Shown here piece after piece: positions 20,017 through 29,922 of a DNA stretch of 64,000 nt; within the stretch, counting starts at the first letter, position 1; each line of letters starts with the position of its first letter. The stretch is from Comamonadaceae bacterium (GTDB lineage Bacteria; Pseudomonadota; Gammaproteobacteria; Burkholderiales; Burkholderiaceae_C), in the NCBI GenBank assembly GCA_947447985.1, contig CANFLX010000001.1, positions 1-64,000 of the forward strand, given 5' to 3'. Below the pieces are notes generated by a model that saw only the letters and a list, made by a program, of their open reading frames with translations, had not been told where the DNA came from and searched no databases. A program made the position numbers and the translations under genes.

Positions 20017-20672
20017 ACCGCCGCGCTTGCTGCGCTCAAGCCCCGCGCGCTCAAGCGTAGCACCCGGTCGGCTTTTTCTGTGGCCGCTGCCGAGTGCGTG
20101 ACCAGCACCAAGGACGCACCATGCAGCCGCGTTTGCGCCACCAATGCGTCCATCACCACCGCTGCCGTCTCGGGGTCCAGGTTGCCAGTGGGCTCATCGG
20201 CCAGTATCAGGCGCGGGCTGTGGACAAGCGCACGCGCAATGGCCACGCGCTGCAACTGCCCGCCGCTGAGCTGTTGCGGCAAACGCGCGCCCAAGCCCTC
20301 CAAGCCCACCGCCTTCAGCATGGCGGCCACGCGCGCTGCGTCGGGCCGGCCCAGCAGCAGCAAGGGCAGGGCCACGTTTTGCGTCACGTCCAAGTGGGGC
20401 AGCACGTGAAAGGCCTGAAACACAAACCCGATTTTTTCCCGCCGCAGTGCGGCGCGTTGGTCGTCGCTTAAAGCGCCCACATCGACGCCGTCCAGCTGCA
20501 CGCTGCCGCTGTCCCAGGGGTCCAGCCCTGCCATGCAATTGAGCAAGGTCGATTTGCCCACGCCCGATTCGCCCATGAGCGCCACAAATTCGCCCGCCGC
20601 CACGTCCAGGCTCACGTGGCTGAATACAGCGGTGCTGCCGTAGTGCTTGGACAGGTCTTTGACTTGCAGCAT
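20013..20672 (-). CDS. ABC transporter ATP-binding protein, LolD/MacB type, no adjacent permease
   Basis: 219-residue ATPase starting [17 protein letters not shown] at 20672; the ORF track extension is not part of the protein. Walker A GESGVGKS, signature [15 protein letters not shown] and Walker [14 protein letters not shown] are all intact. The sequence resembles the LolD/YbbA/MacB group that drives lipoprotein release or efflux with a FtsX-like permease. No such permease is next to it. The start overlaps the miaA stop (ATGA), so it is the last gene of the mutL-MATE-miaA run. Confidence 0.88.
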   Translation of the reverse strand: MLQVKDLSKHYGSTAVFSHVSLDVAAGEFVALMGESGVGKSTLLNCMAGLDPWDSGSVQLDGVDVGALSDDQRAALRREKIGFVFQAFHVLPHLDVTQNVALPLLLLGRPDAARVAAMLKAVGLEGLGARLPQQLSGGQLQRVAIARALVHSPRLILADEPTGNLDPETAAVVMDALVAQTRLHGASLVLVTHSAAATEKADRVLRLSARGLSAASAAV

Positions 20673-21634
20673 CAGGGCGCACGCTCCAGCAAGTGCCGCA
20701 CGGTTTGCAGCACCTGCGTTAGCGCCTCGGGCTGGTCGCAGGCAATCACGTGGCGCTGCGGCATGGAGCGCAGCCAGGTGATCTGGCGCTTGGCCAGTTG
20801 GCGGGTGGCAAAAATGCCTTTGTCGCGCAACTCGGCCTGGGGCGATTGGCCGTCGAGCACCTCCCACACCTGGCGGTAGCCCACACAGCGCATGGACGGC
20901 AGGTCGGGGTGCAGATCGCCCCGCGCGCGCAGGGTTTGCACTTCTTCCACCAGGCCTGCCGCCAGCATCTGGTCAAAGCGCTCGGCGATGCGTGTGTGCA
21001 GCCAGGCGCGGTCCATGGGTTCCAGCGAAATGAGGGGGCCTGCATCGGCCACCGCATCGTCAGAGGCGCGGCGCTGGCGGGCATGAAAGTGCGACAAAGG
21101 CAAGCCCGAGATGCGAAACACCTCCAGCGCGCGTTGGATGCGCTGGCTGTCGGCGGGCGCCAGTCGCGCGGCCGTCACGGGGTCCACCTGCGCCAGCTCA
21201 GCATGCATCGCGGGCCAGCCTTGGGTCTGCGCCTGCGCTTCAATCTCGGCACGGATGCTGGCGTTGGCGGCGGGCATGGGGTCGATGCCGTCCAGGAGGG
21301 CTTTGAAATACAGCATGGTGCCGCCCACCAGCAGCGGCAGTTTGCCGCGTGCGCTGATGGCGTGAATCAAGGCGCTGGCGTCGGTCACAAATTCGGCCGC
21401 GCTGTAGGCCTGCAGCGGGTCGCGGATGTTGATCAGATGGTGCGGCACCGACGCCAGTTCGGCCGCGCTCGGTTTGGCCGTGCCCACGTCCATGCCGCGG
21501 TAGACCAGTGCCGAGTCCACGCTGATGATTTCGCAGTCGTGGACTTGCGCAATCGCCAGTGCCGCAGCCGTTTTGCCTGCCGCCGTGGGGCCTGCCAGGC
21601 AGAGGTGAAAGGGCAGTGCTGACACCGCGCTCAT
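20672..21634 (-). CDS. miaA: tRNA dimethylallyltransferase
   Basis: Adds dimethylallyl to A37 of tRNAs reading UNN codons. The P-loop [34 protein letters not shown] and [12 protein letters not shown] are typical. 320 residues from the ATG at 21634; the ORF track extension is spurious. Both ends overlap neighbours by ATGA: the MATE gene upstream and the ABC ATPase downstream. MiaA is commonly linked to mutL; here a MATE gene lies between. Confidence 0.95.
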   Translation of the reverse strand: MSAVSALPFHLCLAGPTAAGKTAAALAIAQVHDCEIISVDSALVYRGMDVGTAKPSAAELASVPHHLINIRDPLQAYSAAEFVTDASALIHAISARGKLPLLVGGTMLYFKALLDGIDPMPAANASIRAEIEAQAQTQGWPAMHAELAQVDPVTAARLAPADSQRIQRALEVFRISGLPLSHFHARQRRASDDAVADAGPLISLEPMDRAWLHTRIAERFDQMLAAGLVEEVQTLRARGDLHPDLPSMRCVGYRQVWEVLDGQSPQAELRDKGIFATRQLAKRQITWLRSMPQRHVIACDQPEALTQVLQTVRHLLERAP

Positions 21635-23088
21635 AGGGGGGGCGCCTGAGCCGCGTCGCTGGGCGCGTCGGCGAGGTGGGCATGCGCCACCTGCCGCAAG
21701 AGAAGCAGCAAGCCCGCGCCCGCCACGGTCAGGCCTAACACCAGCGCCACCCAAAAACCGGCGGCCTGCATGGGCTGGGCTGGAAACCACGGCAGCGCAC
21801 GCAGCCAGTCGGGCGCCCATTGCGGCGCAATGCCCAAGACATAGCCCAGCGGCAGCGACACCACCCAAAACGCCAGCAATTGCACCCGCATGGGTGCGCG
21901 GGTGATTTTGTAACCGCGAATCGCACCGGCAGTCACCACCTGCGCCGCGTCGGAGAGCTGAAACACTGCCGCCAGCAGCAAGAGTTCTGCGGTCAGCGAG
22001 ACCACGACCGCGTTGTCGGTGTACAGACCCGCAATCTCAAAGCGCCACCAGGCGATGAGGGTGGCCGATACCAATGCAAATGCCAGCGCCAGTACCACCC
22101 CAATCCAGGCACGAAACTGGGCGGCACGGGCGTCACCCGCGCCCAGTGCGTGGCCCACGCGCGTTAAAACGGCCACCCCCACGCTCAGTGGCACCATAAA
22201 AATCAGCGAGGTGAAATTCAGCGCAATTTGGTGGGCGGCTACCTGATTGCTGCCAAAGCGTGCCACCAGCAGGGCGATCAGGGCAAAGGCGCTGGTCTCG
22301 GCAAAATACGTCACGCCAATTGGCAAGCCCAGGGTCAGCAGGCTGCGCACCTTGGTCGAATGCGGCCATTCCCATTGGGTAAATGGCCAGGTGCTGGCAA
22401 AAGCAGGGCTGCGGCGCAGCCACCACAGCAGGCCACCCAGGTTGGCCCAGACGCACAGCATGGTGGCCCAGGCGCTGCCCAAGCCGCCTTGCGGCGCAAA
22501 GCCCCCGTGCCCGAACACCAGCAACCAGTTGATGAAAATGTTGAGCACCAGCGCACCGAGTGCCACCACCATCATGGGTTTGGTCTGCCCCAAGCTGGCG
22601 CTGTAGCCATAGAGCACGCGGTAGGCTGCAAAGGCGGGCAGGGCCCAACTGGTGATGCGCACAAAGCCCACGGCCACCCGGTGGGTTTCAGGCTCGAGTG
22701 CCATCCAGTCAAACACCAGCACGCTGAGCTGCAAAATACCCGCGCCGATCAAGCCCAGAAACAGGCCTTTCCACAAGGCCTGTCGCACCAGGTGGGGGAT
22801 CTCGTCCATTTCCTGGGCACCGACATGGTGGGCCACCAGTGGGTTGACTGACATCATGACGCCCATCAGGGTGATGATGACCATGTTCCACACCGACACC
22901 CCCAAGGAGACGCCGGCCAGGTCTTGGGCGGATGTATGGCCCACCATGGCCACGTCGGCCACCGACATGCCCACATTGGCCAGTTGCCCGACCAGAATCG
23001 GCCAGGCCAACAACCATAAAGCCCCAGTTTCCGCCCGCACTGCGTGCGCATTGAAGGCGGAAAAGGAGCGCTCGCGCAGCTTCGACAT
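21631..23088 (-). CDS. MATE family efflux transporter
   Basis: 485-residue polytopic membrane protein with about twelve hydrophobic segments, of the MATE (NorM/MdtK-like) drug/sodium or proton antiporter family. [25 protein letters not shown] is the typical first helix and [28 protein letters not shown]-like sequence marks the second half. Substrates cannot be predicted. It lies 18 bp after mutL and overlaps the miaA start. Confidence 0.9.
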   Translation of the reverse strand: MSKLRERSFSAFNAHAVRAETGALWLLAWPILVGQLANVGMSVADVAMVGHTSAQDLAGVSLGVSVWNMVIITLMGVMMSVNPLVAHHVGAQEMDEIPHLVRQALWKGLFLGLIGAGILQLSVLVFDWMALEPETHRVAVGFVRITSWALPAFAAYRVLYGYSASLGQTKPMMVVALGALVLNIFINWLLVFGHGGFAPQGGLGSAWATMLCVWANLGGLLWWLRRSPAFASTWPFTQWEWPHSTKVRSLLTLGLPIGVTYFAETSAFALIALLVARFGSNQVAAHQIALNFTSLIFMVPLSVGVAVLTRVGHALGAGDARAAQFRAWIGVVLALAFALVSATLIAWWRFEIAGLYTDNAVVVSLTAELLLLAAVFQLSDAAQVVTAGAIRGYKITRAPMRVQLLAFWVVSLPLGYVLGIAPQWAPDWLRALPWFPAQPMQAAGFWVALVLGLTVAGAGLLLLLRQVAHAHLADAPSDAAQAPPL

Positions 23089-23106
23089 AGCTATTGCGGC
23101 GACGGC

Positions 23107-25023
23107 TCAGCGTCCGCGCAAAAAGAGTTTGTCGAGGTCGGCCACTGTCACGGTGCGCCAGGTCGGGCGGCCGTGGTTGCACTGGTCGCTGCGCTCGGTG
23201 CATTCCATGTCGCGCAGCAGGGCGTTCATTTCATCGAGTGTGAGGCGGCGGTTGGCGCGCACGGCACCGTGGCAGGCCATGGTGGCCAGCAGCGCGTTGT
23301 GGGCGCGCTGCACCACGGTGCTGGCCTCGTGCTGCTCCAATTCGGACAGCACGCTGCGCGCCAAGGCCACCGCATCGCCTTGCGCCAAGGTGGTCGGCAC
23401 GGCCCGCACGGCCAGGGTGCGTGGAGAAAAAGCGCTGATCTCCAGGCCCAGCGCATGCAAGGTGTCGGCATGCGCTTCGGCGGTGGCGGCTTCGGCGTCG
23501 CTGCAGGCAAAGGTGGCGGGAATCAGCAGGGGCTGGCTGGCAATGCGGTGGCTTGTGCCACCGCCTTCTGCGTCTGCCCATTGGTTTTTCAGGCGCTCGT
23601 AGACGATGCGCTCGTGGGCGGCGTGCATGTCCACCACCACCAGGCCCTGGGCGTTTTCCGCCAGGATGTAAATGCCTTGCAGTTGCGCCAGTGCGCGGCC
23701 CAGCGGCCAGTCGCCCTCGGGCGCAGCGGCGGCTTGGGCGGTTTGGGTTTCAAGCCGCGGGCTATCGATGGGCTGCCAGAGTGCAGCCAGGTCGCTCACG
23801 CGTTGGCCCGGCAGGGATTCCTGCACATGAAAGGCGATCGGGCTCTGGCTTGGGTAGGGGCCGGGTGCGCGCTGCGGTGTGCTTTGCAGGGCTTGGGTCC
23901 ACAAGGGTGCAGACGAGGCTTGATCGACGGCAGTGGCTGCAATAGCACTGGCTGGCACGACGGCACCTGCGGCTTGCGCGCGCGGGGCCGACAGCGCGTC
24001 CTCGGTGGCGTGGCGCACGGCCTGGTGCACCTCGCGGCTGTCGCGAAAACGCACTTCGATTTTGGTCGGGTGCACATTGACGTCGACCCGCGTGGGGTCC
24101 ATCTCCAGATAGAGCGCGTAGACGGGCTGGCGCTGGCCGTGCAGCACATCTTCGAACGCGCTGCGGGCGGCGTGGGTGAGTACCTTGTCGCGCACAAAGC
24201 GGCCGTTGACATAGCAAAACTGCTGGTCGGCACGGGCCCGCGCTGCATCCGGAATCCCGACCCGCCCCCAGACCCGCATGCGCCGGGCTTCCAGCCCTGC
24301 GCCGTCTGCGCGCGGGTCGGCGCTCTGCCATTCCACGGCGACCGAGCGCGCCAAAAAGTCAGGGCCCAGCACGTCAGCCAGGCGCCGGTCCAAATCGCTG
24401 CCGCAGGCACGCCACTGCTCGACCACTTTGCCTTCATGCCAAATGGCAAAGCCCACGTCGGGACGGGCCAGCGCATGGCGGCGCACCGCTTCAATGCAGT
24501 GGGCCAGTTCGGTGGCGTCGGTTTTTAAGAATTTGCGCCGCGCGGGGGTGCTGTAGAAAAGCTCTTTGACTTCGACCGTGGTGCCTTGGGCTCGCGCAAT
24601 TTGGCGCAACTCGCCGGTGCGGCCGTCCAGCAAAAAAGCCTCCGATTGGCCGCTGGCGCGCGACAGGATGGCGCAGTCGGCAATCGAGTTGATGGCGGCC
24701 AAGGCTTCGCCGCGAAAGCCCATAGTGCTGACCGACTCCAGGTCGTTCAAATCGCTGATCTTGCTGGTGGCGTGGCGTTTGAAGGCAATCGGCAACTCGC
24801 CCGGCAGGATGCCCATGCCGTCGTCTTCCACCGAGATCAGGCGTACGCCCCCGGCTTGCAGGCGCAGCGTGATGTTCTGGGCCCCCGCGTCCAGGGCGTT
24901 GTCCACCAGTTCGCGCACCACCGAGGCCGGGCGCTCCACCACTTCGCCCGCCGCGATCTGGCTGATCAGCGCATCGGGCAGTTCACGGATGGGGCGGCGG
25001 GGGGGCAGGGCGGGGGCGTTCAC
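23107..25023 (-). CDS. mutL: DNA mismatch repair protein MutL
   Basis: 638-residue mismatch repair ATPase linking MutS to downstream nicking and unwinding. The GHKL motifs are LISQIAAGEVVERPASVVREL (catalytic Glu in RELVDN), EDDGMGI and STMGFRGEALAAI. The C-terminal dimerisation domain follows a Pro/Ala/Gln-rich linker around residues 330-420. I see no DQHA(X)2E(X)4E endonuclease motif, so nicking probably depends on another protein. It heads the MATE-miaA-ABC ATPase run. Confidence 0.96.
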   Translation of the reverse strand: MNAPALPPRRPIRELPDALISQIAAGEVVERPASVVRELVDNALDAGAQNITLRLQAGGVRLISVEDDGMGILPGELPIAFKRHATSKISDLNDLESVSTMGFRGEALAAINSIADCAILSRASGQSEAFLLDGRTGELRQIARAQGTTVEVKELFYSTPARRKFLKTDATELAHCIEAVRRHALARPDVGFAIWHEGKVVEQWRACGSDLDRRLADVLGPDFLARSVAVEWQSADPRADGAGLEARRMRVWGRVGIPDAARARADQQFCYVNGRFVRDKVLTHAARSAFEDVLHGQRQPVYALYLEMDPTRVDVNVHPTKIEVRFRDSREVHQAVRHATEDALSAPRAQAAGAVVPASAIAATAVDQASSAPLWTQALQSTPQRAPGPYPSQSPIAFHVQESLPGQRVSDLAALWQPIDSPRLETQTAQAAAAPEGDWPLGRALAQLQGIYILAENAQGLVVVDMHAAHERIVYERLKNQWADAEGGGTSHRIASQPLLIPATFACSDAEAATAEAHADTLHALGLEISAFSPRTLAVRAVPTTLAQGDAVALARSVLSELEQHEASTVVQRAHNALLATMACHGAVRANRRLTLDEMNALLRDMECTERSDQCNHGRPTWRTVTVADLDKLFLRGR

Positions 25024-25076
25024 CTCGGCATTCTAGGGTGCAGCCCTGTCGCTGCAGGAGACGCCAGCCCTGGCCC

Positions 25077-27098
25077 TTAGAGCAACTGGCGCTTGATTTT
25101 TTTGTTCCAGGTGCGCACCAGAATTTGGGTGTCGCCCTCGTAAGCCTCCAGGCGTCCCGTGATATGCCAGTGGGTAGCGCTGGCGGTCATGGCGGAATAG
25201 GTCTCGGTGCGCGTGACCCAGTCGCCGCGCGAGGTTTCCATGGACCAGTGGCACTCCTGGCGGGCCGAGAGCGGGTCGTGCGGCAGGATGCGGTAGCTCT
25301 CGCGGCCCCGGCCCCAGGTGCTCAGGCCGTGTTCGGTGCTGGTGCTACGACCGAAGTCGTCCTCGATCACCATGCGGCGCTCGCCGGTGGCTTGGTCGAT
25401 GGTGACTTCGCGCCGGTTCCAGGGCTTGTCAATGGTGCGCAGTTTGACCGGGGGAGCCGCTTCGGCCGGCGCAAACACAGGCGCTTTTTCGCCACGCACT
25501 TTGGCGCGCTGGGGAATGTCGATAAAGCTCTTTGCCGTGTGCACCGTGAGCTGCACCGGCTGGGGTGCGGGCCAGATCAGCGGCCAATAGCTGGTGGACA
25601 AGGACACCCGCAGGCGGTGGCCTTTGGGCACGTGGTAGGCCACGTCGTCGAGCTGAATTTGCACCGTGTAGCGCTTGCCTGGCTCCAGCGCCTGGGGATG
25701 CTCGTGGCTGCTGCTGCCGTGCAAATGCGTGAGGTTGGCCACTGCGTAAGTGAGCCGCGAGACCCGGCCATCGGGCCAGATGCTGTTGAGCCGCACGGCC
25801 ACATGCGCGACCGGCTGGTCCACGCTGAATTGCAAGGTAAGCACCGGCGCGCCCACCAGGTCAAAGCCTTGTTGGAGCGCCTCGGCGTCAAAAGTGAGCG
25901 AGCCCGCGTCGTCCTGGCGCTGGTCGCCAGGAAACTCGGGGCCCATCCAAATGATGCAGTACTCGCCGCTGTCGGCACCGGTGTACTGCGGTGACGTGAT
26001 GGTTTGTTTGGACGTGCCGTGTGCCTGCGGTGCCAGGCCGGTGGCATTGAGGTACAGGCGTTGGCTCTGGCTGTGCGCGCTGGGCCACACCGTGTCGCTC
26101 ACCCAGCGCCCGGGGATGTGGCTGATGCTCGCACCCGGCGGCTGCACGTCCATGATGTAGGTGCGAAACGCGGGGTCGTTCTCCACACCGGTGGGCGCGT
26201 CTTTGAGCCAGCGGTCCCACCAGCGCAGGGCCTCTTGCAGAAAGCCGATGCGCGGCTCGGGCACCGCGAAGTGGGGGTATTTGTGCGCCCAGGGCCCGAT
26301 GATGCCCTTGACCGGCGACTGCACGCTGCCCACCAGGCGTGGCACGGCATTGGTGTAGGCGTCGTTCCAGCCGCCAATGGCCAGCACCGCGGCCTGGATG
26401 GCGACAATGTCTTCGCACACCGAGCCACGTTTCCAATAGGCATCGCGGTGCGGATGCTGCAGCCAGTCGATGGCCAGCAGGGGCTCGGCGTTGAGCCGCT
26501 CCAACCACATGCTGCGCCATTTGTCGCCGACCAAGGCGGGGTCTGGCGGACGCGAGGAATAGCCAAACATGGTGGCCGACCAGCCCAGGTTTTCACTCAG
26601 CAGGCAACCGCCTTTGAAATGGATGTCGTCGCTGTAACGGTCGTCGGTGGAGCACAGGGTGATGACGGCGTCCAAGCCCTGGGGTTGGCGCGCGGCCACC
26701 TGCAAGCCGTTAAAGCCGCCCCAGGAGATACCCATCATGCCCACCCGTCCGGTGCTCCAGGGTTGGGCCACCAACCAGGCAATCACTTCTTCGGCGTCTT
26801 GCAGCTCTTGCTCGCTGTATTCGTCCAGCATCAGGCCGTCGGAGTCGCCGTTGCCGCGCATATCGACGCGCACACAGGCGTATCCGTGGCCAGCCAGATA
26901 GGGGTGGGTGAGGGCGTCGCGCACCACGGTGCCGTCGCGCTTGCGGTAGGGCAGGTATTCCAAAATCACCGGCACCGGGTTCTTGGCGGCGTCGGTGGGC
27001 ATCCACAGCCGCGCCGCGAGTTGGGTGGCGTCGCGCAGCGGAATAAAGAGGTTGGGCGTTTCTTTGACTTTGCGGGGGAAGGATTTAACGGTTTTCAT
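25077..27098 (-). CDS. CocE/NonD family serine hydrolase
   Basis: 673-residue alpha/beta hydrolase of the CocE/X-Pro dipeptidyl-peptidase class. The nucleophile elbow is GISWGGFNGLQ; before it VDMRGNGDSDG matches the family oxyanion region. GPWAHKYPHF probably carries the catalytic His region, and the C-terminal half is the jelly-roll PepX_C domain. It has no signal peptide, so it is likely cytoplasmic. The substrate (ester, amide or acyl peptide) is unknown. Start ATG 27098 (MKTVKSFPRKVKETPN) is used in place of the longer track ORF. It is divergent from a hydantoinase gene. Confidence 0.85.
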   Translation of the reverse strand: MKTVKSFPRKVKETPNLFIPLRDATQLAARLWMPTDAAKNPVPVILEYLPYRKRDGTVVRDALTHPYLAGHGYACVRVDMRGNGDSDGLMLDEYSEQELQDAEEVIAWLVAQPWSTGRVGMMGISWGGFNGLQVAARQPQGLDAVITLCSTDDRYSDDIHFKGGCLLSENLGWSATMFGYSSRPPDPALVGDKWRSMWLERLNAEPLLAIDWLQHPHRDAYWKRGSVCEDIVAIQAAVLAIGGWNDAYTNAVPRLVGSVQSPVKGIIGPWAHKYPHFAVPEPRIGFLQEALRWWDRWLKDAPTGVENDPAFRTYIMDVQPPGASISHIPGRWVSDTVWPSAHSQSQRLYLNATGLAPQAHGTSKQTITSPQYTGADSGEYCIIWMGPEFPGDQRQDDAGSLTFDAEALQQGFDLVGAPVLTLQFSVDQPVAHVAVRLNSIWPDGRVSRLTYAVANLTHLHGSSSHEHPQALEPGKRYTVQIQLDDVAYHVPKGHRLRVSLSTSYWPLIWPAPQPVQLTVHTAKSFIDIPQRAKVRGEKAPVFAPAEAAPPVKLRTIDKPWNRREVTIDQATGERRMVIEDDFGRSTSTEHGLSTWGRGRESYRILPHDPLSARQECHWSMETSRGDWVTRTETYSAMTASATHWHITGRLEAYEGDTQILVRTWNKKIKRQLL

Positions 27099-27178
27099 CA
27101 GGCGGCTCCCGGTGGGCGTTGAACAAGCGGCTCTCCGCCGCCAAGTATGGCGCAAGAGCATGGGGGACAATGTCGCCC

Positions 27179-29206
27179 ATGCCCCAAATCAAGCCAGTTT
27201 CCCAGCCGCCCGCCGTTCCCCATGCCAGGACATACCTGATCGGTGTGGACACCGGCGGCACCTATACCGACGCCGCCATCATCGAAGCCCAAGGCCACAA
27301 GGTCGTGGCCTCGGCCAAGTCCATCACCACCAAAGGCGATTTGTCGATTGGCGTGACCGGCGCCATCACCGACGCGATCGCCAAGTTGCCGCAAGGCCTG
27401 GCCGCCAAAGACATTTCCTTGGTCTCGGTCTCGACGACCTTGGCGACCAACGCGGTGGTCGAAGGCCATGGCAGCGCGGTCGGCGTGGTGCTGATCGGAT
27501 TCGATGCCGCCATGGTGGAACGCACCGGCATTGCCAAGGCCTTTCCCGGCATTGCCTTGGCCGTGATTGATGGCGGCCATGACCACAACGGCGACGCCCG
27601 TGTGCCGCTGGACACCGACGCCTTGCGCGCCGCGCTGGTGGCCATGGCATCCAAGGTCGATGCGATTGCCGTGGCCTCGGCCTTTGCGGTACGCAATGCG
27701 GCGCATGAACTGCAGGCACGCGACCTGATCGTGGCCGAAACCGGCAAGCCCGTGACTTTGTCCACCGAGTTGTCCTCCTCGCTGGACGCGCCCCGGCGCG
27801 CACTGACCGCCACGCTCAACGCCCGGTTGATTGCACGGGTCTCAGGCCTGATTGACGCGGTCGGCCGTGCCATGGCGCAGCTGGGCATTGCCTGCCCGCT
27901 GATGATCGTCAAAGGCGACGGCAGCCTGGCCTTGGCGCAAAGTGTGGCCATGCGGCCGATTGAGACTGTGCTCTCGGGCCCCGCCGCGAGTTTGGTCGGC
28001 GCGCAGTGGCTCTCGGGCTTGCAAAGCTTCATCATGTCCGACATGGGCGGCACCACCACCGACCTCGGGGTGCTGCTTAACGGCCGCCCCCGTGTGAACG
28101 AAGAGGGTGCTGAAGTGGGCGGTTGGCGCACCATGGTGCGCGCCATTGATGTGCGCACGATCGGCCTGGGGGGCGACAGCGAAGTGGCGCTGGGCGCAGC
28201 GGGCAAGCTGACGATCAACCCGCAGCGCATCGTGCCGGTGTCCTTGCTGGGCGCGCGCTACCCCCAGGTCATCACCCTGCTGCAGGCCGACATGGCCGAT
28301 GTGGACGGCGGTGGTGCCATGCACGGCCGCTTTGTTCTGCTGCCCTTTGGTGCGCGCGCAGGCGCTGCCACGGCCGAATTGCCGCCGCGCGAGGCCGAGG
28401 TTTTGCGCCTGGTGACCGAAGCGCCCCAGCCCCTGCGCAAGCTGGCGACCTCGCTGCACGCCCAGCGCGCGATTGCGGCCTTGCAAAAAAAGGGGCTGGT
28501 GCAGGTGGCGGGCTTCACGCCGTCCGATGCCGCCCACGTGCTCGACTTGCAAGCCAACTGGTCCAAACCCGCAGCGGTGCTGGCCGCGCAACTGGGTTGC
28601 CGCTTGCGTGAGATGAAACTACCCACGCCCGAGCGCACCCAGGCCTATGCCCAGCTGGTGTGGAGCGAGACCGTGCGCTTGACCGCCAAAGCCATTTTGG
28701 ACACCGCCTGCGGCTACACCTTGCCCGACGACAAGCTGGTGCAAGCCGTGTGCAACGGCGTGAGTGCCGTCGGTCTCACGCAAGTCAGCCTGCGTCCGAA
28801 TGTGCCCGTGGTGGCGGTGGGCGGCCCGGTCAAGGTCTACTACGGCGAAGTGGCTCAGCGATTGGGCTGCGACATGGTGTTTCCCGACTACTGCGACGTG
28901 GCCAACGCCGTGGGCGCAGCCACGGGTGTCGTGGCCCATGCGGTGCGGGTGGAAGTGCATGGCGACGGCAGCGGGGTGTTTCGCCTGCACTCCACTGTGG
29001 GCACCCAGCAGTTCACCAATGCGGCGCTGGCGCTCGAAGCCGCCACGGCCCTGGCGCGCCAAAGCGCCATGGACGCCGTGCGCGCGATGGGCGCGGCGGA
29101 TCCGCAAGTGCAAATTCAGGTCAACAAAAGCTACTTCCCGAATGCGGTGGACGACCGGGGCCTGATGGAAGCGGTGGTGCTGGCCGAAGGCATAGGACGG
29201 CCCTGA
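27179..29206 (+). CDS. hydantoinase/oxoprolinase family protein, A-type subunit
   Basis: About 675 residues with the ATP-binding signature GVDTGGTYTDAAI at the N-terminus and SDMGGTTTDLGVLLNG in the middle, as in HyuA and the N-terminal half of 5-oxoprolinase. Members hydrolyse cyclic amides with ATP or carboxylate ketones. The B-type partner gene is not adjacent. Between residues about 400 and 460 there is an unusual segment (PREAEVLRLVTEAPQPLRKL) resembling a short winged-helix insertion. MSPM at 27170 is an alternative start. Confidence 0.82.
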   Translation: MPQIKPVSQPPAVPHARTYLIGVDTGGTYTDAAIIEAQGHKVVASAKSITTKGDLSIGVTGAITDAIAKLPQGLAAKDISLVSVSTTLATNAVVEGHGSAVGVVLIGFDAAMVERTGIAKAFPGIALAVIDGGHDHNGDARVPLDTDALRAALVAMASKVDAIAVASAFAVRNAAHELQARDLIVAETGKPVTLSTELSSSLDAPRRALTATLNARLIARVSGLIDAVGRAMAQLGIACPLMIVKGDGSLALAQSVAMRPIETVLSGPAASLVGAQWLSGLQSFIMSDMGGTTTDLGVLLNGRPRVNEEGAEVGGWRTMVRAIDVRTIGLGGDSEVALGAAGKLTINPQRIVPVSLLGARYPQVITLLQADMADVDGGGAMHGRFVLLPFGARAGAATAELPPREAEVLRLVTEAPQPLRKLATSLHAQRAIAALQKKGLVQVAGFTPSDAAHVLDLQANWSKPAAVLAAQLGCRLREMKLPTPERTQAYAQLVWSETVRLTAKAILDTACGYTLPDDKLVQAVCNGVSAVGLTQVSLRPNVPVVAVGGPVKVYYGEVAQRLGCDMVFPDYCDVANAVGAATGVVAHAVRVEVHGDGSGVFRLHSTVGTQQFTNAALALEAATALARQSAMDAVRAMGAADPQVQIQVNKSYFPNAVDDRGLMEAVVLAEGIGRP

Positions 29207-29227
29207 GGCGCCAGGACCCAAATCGCC

Positions 29228-29665
29228 CTATATCGAGTTGTTAGACGCCCCGTCGTAGGATTTGCAAAGGTAATTGATCCGCATTTCACCCGGCGTCCCG
29301 GCCCGGGGGGGAGCGAAATTGAGTTCGGTCAGCGGCAGTTCCGGTTCTTGGTGGACCGGCTCGCTGGTCGACTCGAAATCACTGAAATAGGTATTGGCCG
29401 TGTAGGCGAGTAGCCGCTTGTTGCAGTCCACGTAGCTGATGTAAGTGGTTGACAGGTAGCCGGTGTTATCGGGCCCGAACTGCATTTGCGACCATGCGGT
29501 TCGCAGCTGGGCCTTGATCAGTTTGGAGTGAGATACCACGCTGGAGTTATCGACGTACCAGTAAGTGACTTTTTTGAGGTCGGTGCTGGTGGTCAGGAGC
29601 GTCCAGTCAGCGGCCTGCACGGAGAGTACCAATGCCCACAGGGATAAGCTTGCCAGCAGACGCAC
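29228..29665 (-). CDS. small secreted protein, surface-adhesin E-like domain
   Basis: Starting from GTG at 29665 the protein is 145 residues. It begins MRLLASLSLWALVLSVQA|AD, a signal peptide with a clear AXA-type site, then an adhesin-E-like beta domain (WTLLTTSTDLKKVTYWYVD..., YISYVDCNKRLLAYTANTYFSD). Two cysteines could form a disulfide. The ORF track starts at ATG 29740, but a strong AAAGGAG lies 7 nt before the GTG. The region has lower G+C than neighbours (about 53% in one sampled line). Role unknown; possibly periplasmic or surface associated. Confidence 0.65.
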   Translation of the reverse strand: MRLLASLSLWALVLSVQAADWTLLTTSTDLKKVTYWYVDNSSVVSHSKLIKAQLRTAWSQMQFGPDNTGYLSTTYISYVDCNKRLLAYTANTYFSDFESTSEPVHQEPELPLTELNFAPPRAGTPGEMRINYLCKSYDGASNNSI

Positions 29666-29922
29666 ATTGCGCTCCTTTGATTGAGACTGCCCCCGGTCCG
29701 GGCTGCCTTGTTTGCGACGCACTTGTATTTTGACAGCCATTGCAGGGGGCGGTCCCCCTTGCGCCGATATGCACTGATTTGGGGCGTTTTATCCAGGTCG
29801 TTTGGCTCATCTCTTGCTTTGCTCGAACGACAACTGCGATGTGGGGGAAAAGTCGCTCTTTTCCCTTATGCTGAAGACTCGACCTCGCCTCTCACTGTTC
29901 CTGACCGCCAACCAAGCCACTT

